Assembly (NCBI GenBank): GCA_900544825.1 | Contig: UQWP01000010.1 | Span: 1 to 55,771 of the forward strand | Direction: 5' to 3' | Source: an uncultured Prevotella sp. | GTDB taxonomy: Bacteria > Bacteroidota > Bacteroidia > Bacteroidales > Bacteroidaceae | DNA length: 55,771 nucleotides | Part shown: piece after piece, positions 1 through 8,432 of the stretch | How positions within the stretch are numbered: the first letter of the stretch is position 1 | Layout of the letters: each line of letters starts with the position of its first letter | Notes under the pieces: generated by a model | Told to the model about the DNA's origin: nothing | The model's database searches: none | What the model saw: only the letters and a program-made list of their open reading frames with translations | Position numbers and translations under genes: made by a program

Positions 1-10
1 AACATGAAAA

Positions 11-47
11 TAGGAGATAAACACCTATGATTAGTGTTTACCTCCTA
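11..47. terminator. 14-bp inverted repeat, possible terminator of an upstream gene
   Basis: Arms at 11-24 and 34-47 (TAGGAGATAAACAC and GTGTTTACCTCCTA) pair at 13 of 14 positions around a 9-nt loop. No clear T-run follows on the plus strand, so this may be a terminator read from the left with a weak tail, or an operator for the PUL that begins at 237. Confidence 0.4.
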
Positions 48-68
48 CTCGATTAAACAAATACGCAA

Positions 69-84
69 GTTTTTGAACATATAG
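69..84 (+). promoter_or_regulatory. Candidate operator, GTTTTTGAAC motif
   Basis: GTTTTTGAACATATAG lies 168 bp before the SusC start codon. Closely similar sequence precedes GH127 (13296) and the second SusC gene (28709, 170 bp before its start). A second TTTGAAC lies at 95-101. It may be a binding site of a hybrid two-component regulator; this is inferred only from recurrence. Confidence 0.3.
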
Positions 85-153
85 AAAACCCCATTTTGAA
101 CAAAAATGTAACACAGGAAAACAAGTTAGAAAAAGGTATATGAAAAAAAGCAA

Positions 154-161
154 TACCTTTG
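154..161 (+). promoter_or_regulatory. Promoter -7 element of the first PUL
   Basis: TACCTTTG followed by GC matches the Bacteroidota -7 consensus TAnnTTTG. It would give a leader of about 70 nt before the SusC gene at 237. No convincing -33 TTTG is seen, as expected for an activator-dependent promoter. Confidence 0.6.
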
Positions 162-236
162 CAGCCGTAAACGATTAACAGATTTACAAGAATAAAAGCT
201 TAACTAACAAAGTATTATCTTTAATGAGTAAAATCT

Positions 237-3200
237 ATGAGAAAAATGAATGATTACAGAAGGTTCCTGACCTTCGTGTTCTTATTGATGATTTCCGGTT
301 CTGCAGCCTTGGCGCAGGAACTGATGAAAGTCGCTGGTCTCGTAGTTGACCAAAATGCCGACCCTTTGATTGGTGTTACCGTGCGTGTGCAGGGAGACAA
401 CAAGGGTGGTACTGTAACCGATATGGATGGTAACTTTACAATCCAGGTGCAAAAGGGTAAGACCCTTGTCTTCTCTTATCTTGGCTATAAGAATAAAGAG
501 GTATCAGCCAACTCTTCCAAGCTCAAGATTACATTGCTGGAAGACAACAAGGTGCTCGACGATGTGGTGGTTGTAGGTTATGGCGTTCAGAAGAAGAGTT
601 CTGTAACAGGTGCCATCTCTCAGGTGAAGAAAGAGGATATGGAGAATCGTACCATCACCAATGCCAAGTCTGCTCTTCAGGGTAAGACCGCAGGTGTGCA
701 GATTGTTTCTTCTTCGGCTCGTCCGGGTGCATCACCAACCGTTCGTATCCGTGGTTTCTCTTCCAATGGTTCTTCCGATCCTCTCTACGTAGTAGATGGT
801 GTGCGCCTAAGCGATATCAGTGGTATCGATCCTAATGACATTGCATCTATGGAAGTGCTGAAGGATGCTGCTTCTGCTGCCATATATGGTGCAGAGGCTG
901 GTAATGGCGTGGTTCTCATTACTACGAAGAAGGGTACTGTGGGTAGTGGAAAGATAACATACGATTTCCAATATGCCATCGAATCGCTTGCTAAAAAGCC
1001 TAAGTTGCTCAATGCCGAAGAATATATCCAATATATGAAAGAAGGTAAGACCTTTACCGAGGATTATCTCTTGAAAAATTGGGATGGAACAACCAATACC
1101 TCTTGGGTAGATGCCATCTATGGCAAGGGTAAGATGCAGAAGCACAACCTGGGCTTTACGGGTGGTAACCAAAATGGCAACTACTATCTTTCGCTTACTT
1201 ATCTTGACAATGATGGTATGGTAAAAGGCAGTAATGACCTCTATCGTCGTCTCACCGCTACCATCAATGCTGAATATCAGATCAAGCCATGGCTGAAGGT
1301 GGGCACTACCAACCAGATTGAAAAATATAACGCCCGTTCTGTATCAGAGGGTTCTGAGTATGGTTCTATGATGGCAGCTGTGCTTTCTATGGATCCATTG
1401 ACCCCTGTTGCATACGAGGGTGGAAACTTGCCTGCTCATGTTGCTAATGCCTTGGCAAGCGGAAAGCATCTCCTGACCAATGCGGCTGGTAACTACTATG
1501 GCGTGTCTGCATTCTATGCAGGTGAGCAGTTCAACCCATTCGTGATGCGCGACAACAGCATATCCCGCAACAGTGGATTCAATGTGAATGGTTCCATCTA
1601 TGCAGATTTCAAGCCTATCAAGGATCTTGTGATTACTTCTCGTTTTGGTTACCGTTTGTCGGGTACCCGCAGTTCTTCCACTTCACTTCCTTTCTATGGA
1701 AATGCAACGCAAAGCCGTGATTATGTAGATCAGAGTGCATCTTCTTCTACCTCTATCTATTATCAGTGGGAAAACTTTGCCAACTATATGAAGAAACTCG
1801 GCGACCATACCGTGAATGCTATGGTTGGTATGTCTTTCCAGGAATCTACCTACGATTACGTGCAGGGTGGTTTGCAGGCTAATGGTGAAGATGCTGTCAA
1901 GAAGAACAATCCATTGTTCTATTATCTGAATTTCGCATCCGCTTCTGCTACCAAGTCTGTGGGTGGTGAGAAAACCCGCTCAGCCAAGTATTCTTACTTT
2001 GGCCGTTTGAGCTACGATTATAGAAACCGTTATTATCTGCAGGCTTCCCTCCGTGCAGATGCTGCCGACTTGTCTAAGCTTCCAGCTACCAACCGTTGGG
2101 GATATTTCCCAGCTGTGTCTGGAGGTTGGACCATTTCAGAGGAAAAGTTCTTCGAGCCTTTGAGAGATGTCGTGACGAGTTTGAAGTTGCGTGCCAGCTG
2201 GGGACAGAATGGTAGCTTGGCTGCCTTGAGTGGCTATGCCTACAGCACCGATATGGCGCAGGGTAGCATTTATCCGTTAGTTCCTGGTAATAATTATACA
2301 ACGTCTGTCAGTCCATCTAGTATGGGTAACGATAAGCTGAAGTGGGAAACATCTGAGCAGACCGACTTGGGTATCGATGCGCTCCTCTTCGCTGGCAGGA
2401 TGAACTTCAGCATGGACTATTTCGTGAAGAAGACCAAGGACTTGCTCGTAAGCGGCACCACTCCATCTTTGGTTATCGGCGGCACCACATCTCCTATCAA
2501 TGCTGGTAACGTAAGCAACAAGGGATTCGAGTTTGAACTCGGTTGGAGAGACAACATCGGTGATTTCAACTACAGCGTACGCGGCAACCTCGCTACCTTG
2601 AAGAATGAGGTTACTTATCTCGACCCATCCTTGACCCGCTTGCAGGGTACTACCTTTATGAATGTGCCTCTCACATACTTCGAGAAGGGCTATCCTGTGT
2701 ATTACTTCCGCGGCTATCAGTTTACAGGCATAGACCCAAAGACAGGTGATCCAACTTTTGCCGACCTGAACGATAGTGGTGATCTGACCGATGATGACAA
2801 GATGGATTTGGGCAGTGCCATTCCAAACTTCACCTATGGTATCACCCTGACCGCAGCTTACAAAGGCTTCGACTTGGCAGTATTCGGTTCTGGTGCATCA
2901 GGCAACAAGATATTCAACTGCATCAACCGTACCGACTTCCCTATGGTCAACAAGATGAAGGAACTCTTCTATGACGACCGCTGGACGGAGAGCAATCCTA
3001 ATGGTAGCAAGCCACGTGCTGGTGCCAACAATATGGACAAGTATGCTACATCCAGTGCAATGGTATATGATGGATCTTATTTCAAGATTAAGCAGATCCA
3101 GTTGGGCTACAGCTTACCGAGAACCCTTCTCAAGAAGATAGCAGTCAATAACTTGCGTCTCTATGTATCTCTCGATGACTTCTTCACCATCACCAAGTAC

Positions 3201-3311
3201 CCAGGCTTCGACCCAGAGGTTTCTACCAATGATGTAGTGGGTATGGGTATCGACAAGGGCGGTTATCCAACCTCAAGAAAGGTAGTAATGGGCTTCAACC
3301 TGGAGTTCTAA
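237..3311 (+). CDS. SusC-family TonB-dependent outer membrane transporter
   Basis: A 1024-residue outer membrane importer for oligosaccharides, energised by TonB and working with the SusD-like lipoprotein encoded 62 bp downstream. Residues 1-26 are a signal peptide ending near ALAQ. Residues about 31-103 form a carboxypeptidase-regulatory-like domain (GTVTDMDGNF). VVVVGYG at 110-116 starts the plug region, which contains the SusC hallmarks YVVDGV, IEVLKDA-type (here MEVLKDAASAAIYG) and GVVLITTKKG. The rest is the beta barrel, ending in the aromatic-terminated strand MGFNLEF. Length is normal for the family. A second in-frame ATG at 246 is possible. It is the first gene of an operon running to the GH3 gene; the co-encoded esterases suggest an esterified plant glycan. 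Substrate is inferred. Confidence 0.95.
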   Translation: MRKMNDYRRFLTFVFLLMISGSAALAQELMKVAGLVVDQNADPLIGVTVRVQGDNKGGTVTDMDGNFTIQVQKGKTLVFSYLGYKNKEVSANSSKLKITLLEDNKVLDDVVVVGYGVQKKSSVTGAISQVKKEDMENRTITNAKSALQGKTAGVQIVSSSARPGASPTVRIRGFSSNGSSDPLYVVDGVRLSDISGIDPNDIASMEVLKDAASAAIYGAEAGNGVVLITTKKGTVGSGKITYDFQYAIESLAKKPKLLNAEEYIQYMKEGKTFTEDYLLKNWDGTTNTSWVDAIYGKGKMQKHNLGFTGGNQNGNYYLSLTYLDNDGMVKGSNDLYRRLTATINAEYQIKPWLKVGTTNQIEKYNARSVSEGSEYGSMMAAVLSMDPLTPVAYEGGNLPAHVANALASGKHLLTNAAGNYYGVSAFYAGEQFNPFVMRDNSISRNSGFNVNGSIYADFKPIKDLVITSRFGYRLSGTRSSSTSLPFYGNATQSRDYVDQSASSSTSIYYQWENFANYMKKLGDHTVNAMVGMSFQESTYDYVQGGLQANGEDAVKKNNPLFYYLNFASASATKSVGGEKTRSAKYSYFGRLSYDYRNRYYLQASLRADAADLSKLPATNRWGYFPAVSGGWTISEEKFFEPLRDVVTSLKLRASWGQNGSLAALSGYAYSTDMAQGSIYPLVPGNNYTTSVSPSSMGNDKLKWETSEQTDLGIDALLFAGRMNFSMDYFVKKTKDLLVSGTTPSLVIGGTTSPINAGNVSNKGFEFELGWRDNIGDFNYSVRGNLATLKNEVTYLDPSLTRLQGTTFMNVPLTYFEKGYPVYYFRGYQFTGIDPKTGDPTFADLNDSGDLTDDDKMDLGSAIPNFTYGITLTAAYKGFDLAVFGSGASGNKIFNCINRTDFPMVNKMKELFYDDRWTESNPNGSKPRAGANNMDKYATSSAMVYDGSYFKIKQIQLGYSLPRTLLKKIAVNNLRLYVSLDDFFTITKYPGFDPEVSTNDVVGMGIDKGGYPTSRKVVMGFNLEF

Positions 3312-3373
3312 AGTCTGGAGGGTTCATATAACTAACACTATACATATTCTATATATAATAACATTAGGAAATT

Positions 3374-4936
3374 ATGAAAAAGAATATCATATATAGTCTG
3401 CTTCTTGTTGTGGCAGTGCTTTTTGCCGGTTGTGAAGACAGACTCGATATAGCAAAGCATGGCAATATGGGTGGTCAGGATGATTTCTACAAGACCAATG
3501 AGCAGACCGAACAGGCGGTGGCTGCCATGTATAGCCGTGTGAAGGGATTGTATTATTCTTGGTTCTTTACCAAGAATATGCTTTCGGATGATGCCTGGTG
3601 TGGCGGCGGCAGTCGTGGCGACAACAACTCTTTCGAGCAGTTGAACGAATTTACCTTCGATTCCAGCAACAGCAATATCGAGGGCTTGTTCTCGGGGCTC
3701 TATGGTGTCGTCTATCAGTCAAACCTCATCATAGAGAAGGTGGCTAATGATACGGAAGTCAAGAAACGTGCCATAGCCGAGGCTTATTTCTTCCGTGCCT
3801 GGGCTAACTTCGAGCTGGTTACCCTTTGGGGTACAGCTCCATTGGTAGATCATCTCTTGGCTACAGGTGAGTACCGTCAGCCAAACAGTACTCCAGAGGC
3901 TCTTTGGGCTGCTGTGGAGGCAGACTTGAAAGAGGCTATCGGCATGAATGCCTTGCCTTCCAAGAAGAACAAGGACGATCAGGAGACGGGTATGCGTGTT
4001 ACCCAGGAAGTGGCAAAGGCTTATCTGGGTAAGGCTTATCTCTTCCAGAAAAAGTATCAGGAGGCTGCATCCGCACTCAATGAGGTGGTGGATTCCAAGA
4101 AGTACGACCTCTTCCGTGGCGACTACGACATGCAGTTTCATGCCGTCAACAACAACAACTGTGAGTCTATGCTCGAATTGCAGTGGCGTAACGACCAGGA
4201 GCAGGCTTGGAGTCAGTTTGACATGACCTTCCTGATGCAAGGATGGCGTACCGGCAATATGACGCTCGAAGGCAAGGCTGCCGACGAAGTGGCTCAGGGA
4301 ACCTACGGCTTCTTGAATCCTCGCAAGTCTCTCTATGAGGCATTTGTAAAAGCAGAGGGCGAGAATGGATATCGTTTGCAGAAGACCCTGCTCAACAGTG
4401 ATCAGATGACAGCATACGGTGTGAAGTTGAATCCTGGTCAGAATATCTATGGATGTGAAGGATACCTCTTCTTCAAGAACCGCATATTGAAGAGTGACAA
4501 CATCATGGATGCCTCTTACTTCCAGGGATTACAATATACCGACCGAAAGATTATGCGTTATGCCGAAGTTCTCCTCCTGGCTGCCGAGGCAAACCTGGAG
4601 GCTGGCAACAAAGACGTAGCGCTGAAAGACATCAATGAGATTCGTATCCGCGCCAAGGAAACTCCATTGACTAGCGTTACCTTGGACGACATCAAGACGG
4701 AGAAGCGCTTGGAACTCTGCCTGGAAAGTACCCGATTCCAGGACTTGGTACGTTGGGGTGATGCCAAGAATGCCTTGGCTTCACAGGGCAAGGAAATCCC
4801 TAACTACTCTTCCAAGGGCGTAAGTTGGGATTTCACCAATTCTACTTTCGGATTCCAAGACAAGCACATGTTGCTTCCTATTCCTTTGAAGGAAAGAGAA
4901 TTGAATCCTAATATCCAGCAGAATACGGGATGGTAA
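3374..4936 (+). CDS. SusD/RagB-family glycan-binding lipoprotein
   Basis: A 520-residue surface lipoprotein that forms the lid on the SusC transporter and captures oligosaccharides. The N-terminus has a lipoprotein signal ending in LFAGC, followed by acidic residues (EDRLD) as in surface-exported Bacteroidota lipoproteins. The helical TPR-like RagB/SusD fold is indicated by RAIAEAYFFRAWANFELV near residue 140 and by the C-terminal family signature ending in LLPIPLKERELNPNIQQNTGW, which is typical of SusD proteins. It lies between the SusC gene and a small lipoprotein gene, all on the plus strand with gaps of 30-60 bp, so co-transcription is likely. Confidence 0.95.
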   Translation: MKKNIIYSLLLVVAVLFAGCEDRLDIAKHGNMGGQDDFYKTNEQTEQAVAAMYSRVKGLYYSWFFTKNMLSDDAWCGGGSRGDNNSFEQLNEFTFDSSNSNIEGLFSGLYGVVYQSNLIIEKVANDTEVKKRAIAEAYFFRAWANFELVTLWGTAPLVDHLLATGEYRQPNSTPEALWAAVEADLKEAIGMNALPSKKNKDDQETGMRVTQEVAKAYLGKAYLFQKKYQEAASALNEVVDSKKYDLFRGDYDMQFHAVNNNNCESMLELQWRNDQEQAWSQFDMTFLMQGWRTGNMTLEGKAADEVAQGTYGFLNPRKSLYEAFVKAEGENGYRLQKTLLNSDQMTAYGVKLNPGQNIYGCEGYLFFKNRILKSDNIMDASYFQGLQYTDRKIMRYAEVLLLAAEANLEAGNKDVALKDINEIRIRAKETPLTSVTLDDIKTEKRLELCLESTRFQDLVRWGDAKNALASQGKEIPNYSSKGVSWDFTNSTFGFQDKHMLLPIPLKERELNPNIQQNTGW

Positions 4937-4970
4937 TCTTCTAATTAACTGATATTTAAATGATATTGAT

Positions 4971-5888
4971 ATGAAAAAATATATAGGTTCAATATTAAGT
5001 CTGTTTATTGCAGGGCTGTGTTTCACAGCCTGCGATAACGATGCTCTTGATGGTATGCAGGGGGTATATGCAGATATGCAGATTTATACATCGCAAGAGG
5101 CTACCGTGCAGCCTACCACTAAGTTAAAGAAAGGCGTGAAGGCGCTCAATGTAGATATAAGAGATGTAAAGGGAACTGCCATTCAGATTAGTTTTGGTAG
5201 TACCGAATGGATTCTTCCCGCTGCCTCTTATACCGTAGCTGAGACCGTGGCTAACAAAACCTGTGTGGTCAAGGTGAATGGTGAGGCAATGAAGAGTGGC
5301 GATATCGACGTATCTCTTATCGGGGGCAAGTATTACCTGAACGGTTTGTTTGCCAATGCCGCTGGTCAGCGAGTGAAGTTGAATTATGTAGGGGAGCTTG
5401 CCTTCGTTGTGGGACAGGACGACCCAGAAGCATCGGGCTATACTCTTACTATCGCTCCAACTCAGATTGTCGATTGGTCAACAGGTGCTCCTGTCATCGT
5501 GAATCCTGATGCTACCAAGTATATCATCTCTATCAACAATCCGGCAGGTCAGCCTGCTGCTTATCTGGAAGCCGTGAATGCCAATCAGCTCGGTAATACA
5601 GACTTGGCTGGTGAATATACCATTCAAGGTAATGCTTCAGAGCCTTGGTTGATGGGCAATGGTTATGCTTTCCCTCAATATGGTGTTGTGGGTGGTAGTT
5701 ACTTCGTGGATGAGGCTGGTGTCGCACAATACATCACGGCAGGTAAGATTATCATCTCTACCGCTAAGGATGCAGAGGGACAGGACTTATTCTCATTCGA
5801 GGGCGCTGACCTTGACACCCAGAGTGGTGTGGATGGATCGGCTGGCAAGGGATCGTTTAAGATTAAGTTTGCTGCCATCGCCAAGTAA
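4971..5888 (+). CDS. Surface lipoprotein, probable glycan-binding protein of the PUL
   Basis: A 305-residue protein with a lipoprotein signal (CFTAC, acceptor Cys21) followed by DNDALDG, an acidic surface-export signal. No enzymatic motif is recognisable. The predicted content is beta-rich with an N-terminal region that could be an immunoglobulin-like domain. It occupies the place after SusD where PULs encode SusE/F-like or SGBP proteins, so a non-catalytic glycan-binding role is inferred from position. Sequence similarity to SusE/F was not evident by eye. Spacing is 34 bp from SusD and 36 bp to the first esterase gene. Confidence 0.7.
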   Translation: MKKYIGSILSLFIAGLCFTACDNDALDGMQGVYADMQIYTSQEATVQPTTKLKKGVKALNVDIRDVKGTAIQISFGSTEWILPAASYTVAETVANKTCVVKVNGEAMKSGDIDVSLIGGKYYLNGLFANAAGQRVKLNYVGELAFVVGQDDPEASGYTLTIAPTQIVDWSTGAPVIVNPDATKYIISINNPAGQPAAYLEAVNANQLGNTDLAGEYTIQGNASEPWLMGNGYAFPQYGVVGGSYFVDEAGVAQYITAGKIIISTAKDAEGQDLFSFEGADLDTQSGVDGSAGKGSFKIKFAAIAK

Positions 5889-5924
5889 CAAGTAATAAAT
5901 ATAAAAAATAAAACGTTATATTCA

Positions 5925-7130
5925 ATGAAAAGATTTTCGTTATTAGCAATTACATTGTGTGCTGTTTGTGGCTCTGCCTTCGGACAGCAAGCCTTGTTCG
6001 GAGGACAGATGCCTCTCTCTCCTGAGATTCATGCAGACAAGACCGTTACATTCCGCTGCATGGCACCAGGGGCTCAAAAAGTACAGATAACAGGTGACTT
6101 CTTGCCAACCAAGAAAATTGATACCCCGATGGGTAAGTATGATATGCCTGGAGTAGCCGATTTGAAGAAGGATGAGAAGGGGGTGTGGTCTTTTACAACC
6201 ACTGCTCCTTTGGCTCCAGAGCTTTATAGCTATACCATGATGGTGGATGGCGCCAGTGTTACCGACCATCTCAACGTCTATACCGTGCGTGACATCGCCA
6301 ACGTTTCCAACTATTTCTTGGTAGGCGGTGGAAAGGCTGATCTCTACAAGGTCAACAAGGTAGCGCATGGAACCGTATCAAAGGTCTGGTATGATGATGC
6401 CAAAGCTGGCCTTACTCGCCGTATGACAGTATATACTCCTGCAGGTTACGAGACCAGCAAGCAGAAATATCCTGTGCTTTATCTCTTGCATGGTATCGGT
6501 GGCGACGAGGAAGCGTGGATGGATTTGGGACGTGCTTCGCAAATTCTCGATAACCTCATTGCGCAAGGCAAGGCGAAGCCAATGATCGTCGTCATGACCA
6601 ATGGCAATATCTCTCAGGAGGCAGCTCCTGGACAGACATCGGATAATCTGATAGTCCCTGCATTGGGATTGCCTAAGACCATGGAGGGTTCTTTCGAGGT
6701 ATCTTTCCCTGAGGTAGTGAAGTTTGTGGATGCCCGTTATCGCACTTTGGCAAATAGTCAGAACCGTGCCATAGCAGGTTTGTCTATGGGTGGCTTCCAT
6801 TCCCTTTACATTTCCATCAACAATCCTAAGACCTTTGGCTATGTAGGCTTGTTCTCTGCTGCCATAGGCAAGGAACAGAAGACCGGTGGAAGCAATGAGT
6901 ACATCTACGACAATTTCGACAAGAAGTTGGCAGACTTGTTTGCCGCCAAGCCAAAACTTTTCTGGGTTGGCATTGGAAAATCAGATTTCCTCTACAAGGA
7001 CAATACTGCACTCCGCGAGAAACTGACGAAGAATCATTATCCTTTCACCTATATGGAGACAGAGGGTGGACACATTTGGCGCAACTGGCGCATCTATCTA
7101 AGCGAGTACGCCCAGAAAATATTCAAGTAA
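5925..7130 (+). CDS. CE1-type esterase (feruloyl/acetyl esterase) with N-terminal E-set domain
   Basis: A 401-residue secreted alpha/beta hydrolase. Signal peptide 1-20 (SAFGQQ). Residues about 30-120 look like the CBM48/E-set domain often found before esterase-D type (PF00756) domains (VTFRCMAPGAQKVQITGDF). The catalytic domain shows YLLHGIGGDE (oxyanion region, 187-196), nucleophile Ser287 in GLSMGG, Asp354 in GKSDFLY and His383 in EGGHIWRNW. This arrangement is typical of Bacteroidota CE1 feruloyl esterases, which release hydroxycinnamates from cell-wall glycans; acetyl esterase activity cannot be excluded. It is followed after 18 bp by a close paralogue, which suggests tandem duplication and possibly split specificity. 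Confidence 0.85.
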   Translation: MKRFSLLAITLCAVCGSAFGQQALFGGQMPLSPEIHADKTVTFRCMAPGAQKVQITGDFLPTKKIDTPMGKYDMPGVADLKKDEKGVWSFTTTAPLAPELYSYTMMVDGASVTDHLNVYTVRDIANVSNYFLVGGGKADLYKVNKVAHGTVSKVWYDDAKAGLTRRMTVYTPAGYETSKQKYPVLYLLHGIGGDEEAWMDLGRASQILDNLIAQGKAKPMIVVMTNGNISQEAAPGQTSDNLIVPALGLPKTMEGSFEVSFPEVVKFVDARYRTLANSQNRAIAGLSMGGFHSLYISINNPKTFGYVGLFSAAIGKEQKTGGSNEYIYDNFDKKLADLFAAKPKLFWVGIGKSDFLYKDNTALREKLTKNHYPFTYMETEGGHIWRNWRIYLSEYAQKIFK

Positions 7131-7148
7131 CATTTAAACTTCATAACA

Positions 7149-8375
7149 ATGAAAAAGTTCACATTTTTAGCTGTTGCGCTACTCTTAAACTTGAGCAGCT
7201 TTGCCCAACAGGCTTTGTTTGACAATGCTCCTGTTATCTCACCCGAGGTGAATGCCAACCATACCGTAACATTCCGCTTGAAGGCTCCTAATGCCCAAAA
7301 GGTGCAGGTTACTGGTGATTTCCTGGCACCGAAAACCATTGATACACCAATGGGAAAGTATGATGCTCCTGGAGTAGCTGATATGACAAAAGATGAAAAG
7401 GGTGTTTGGACTTTTACCAGCCAAATGCTTTCTCCTGAGTTGTATTCTTACAATTTACTTTTGGATGGAGTGAAGATCGTTGACCCGGGAAGCGTGTATA
7501 TCACTCGTGATATTACCTCAGAAACCAATATATTCATACTTTCAGACAAGAAAGGTGATTGTGGTGACCTCTATACCGTTAACGAAGTGCCTCACGGAAA
7601 TGTATCTAAGGTATGGTATGATAGTCCAACGCTCAAGATGCAGCGCCGTATGACGGTCTATACTCCAGCAGGTTATGACAAAGGCAAGGATTATCCTGTA
7701 CTCTATCTGCTCCATGGCGCAGGTGGCGATGAGGATGCCTGGACTACTTTAGGTCGTGCACAGCATATTCTTGATAATTTGATTGCCACAGGTAAGGCTA
7801 AGCCTATGGTCGTAGTGATGACCAATGGCAATCCTAATTGCCAGGCAGCTCCAGGTGAGTGGTCAGCAGGTCAATACATTCCTTCTTTCTATGGCTATCA
7901 AGGTGCCAAGCCAGCTGCCACCATGGATGAGAGTTTCCCTGATGTGATGAATTATGTGGAGAGCCACTACAAGGTTGCTAAAGACAAGGCTCATCGTGCC
8001 ATCTGTGGACTCTCTATGGGCGGTGGTCATTCTTTCGATATCTCTCGTCGTTTCCCTACCAAGTTTGATTACATCGGACTCTTCTCTGCAGGTTTGCATG
8101 TGGGTACTACTGGCGATTTCCGTAGTGACTTCTACAAGCAGTTGCAGGGTAATGAGGAGGCTAAGAAACAGTTGGCTACTCTGTTTAAGAACAAGCCAAA
8201 GTTGTATTGGATTGGTATGGGCAAGACTGATTTCCTCTACAAGAGCAGTGCAGACTTGCGTCGCTACTTCGATGAGAAGGGGTATAAATATACCTATTTG
8301 GAGACGGAGGGTGGACACATCTGGCGTAATTGGCGTGTGTATCTTACAGAGTTCGCACAGAAGATTTTCAAATGA
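7149..8375 (+). CDS. Second CE1-type esterase, paralogue of the preceding gene
   Basis: A 408-residue secreted esterase with the same plan as its neighbour: signal peptide to about residue 20, E-set/CBM48-like domain (VTFRLKAPNAQKVQVTGDF), then the esterase-D fold. Candidate triad: Ser289 in GLSMGG, Asp361 in GKTDFLY, His390 in EGGHIWRNW. Large blocks are shared with the first esterase, including the IDTPMGKYD loop and RRMTVYTPAGY. Differences cluster between residues about 225 and 255, before the nucleophile, where the acyl-binding loop usually lies. That would fit different acyl or sugar preference; this is inference. The gap to the GH3 gene is 57 bp. Confidence 0.85.
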   Translation: MKKFTFLAVALLLNLSSFAQQALFDNAPVISPEVNANHTVTFRLKAPNAQKVQVTGDFLAPKTIDTPMGKYDAPGVADMTKDEKGVWTFTSQMLSPELYSYNLLLDGVKIVDPGSVYITRDITSETNIFILSDKKGDCGDLYTVNEVPHGNVSKVWYDSPTLKMQRRMTVYTPAGYDKGKDYPVLYLLHGAGGDEDAWTTLGRAQHILDNLIATGKAKPMVVVMTNGNPNCQAAPGEWSAGQYIPSFYGYQGAKPAATMDESFPDVMNYVESHYKVAKDKAHRAICGLSMGGGHSFDISRRFPTKFDYIGLFSAGLHVGTTGDFRSDFYKQLQGNEEAKKQLATLFKNKPKLYWIGMGKTDFLYKSSADLRRYFDEKGYKYTYLETEGGHIWRNWRVYLTEFAQKIFK

Positions 8376-8432
8376 TAGAATAAGTTTTTCAAGTAATAGT
8401 TTTTACAAACATTAAAAAATAAGGTATAGACA

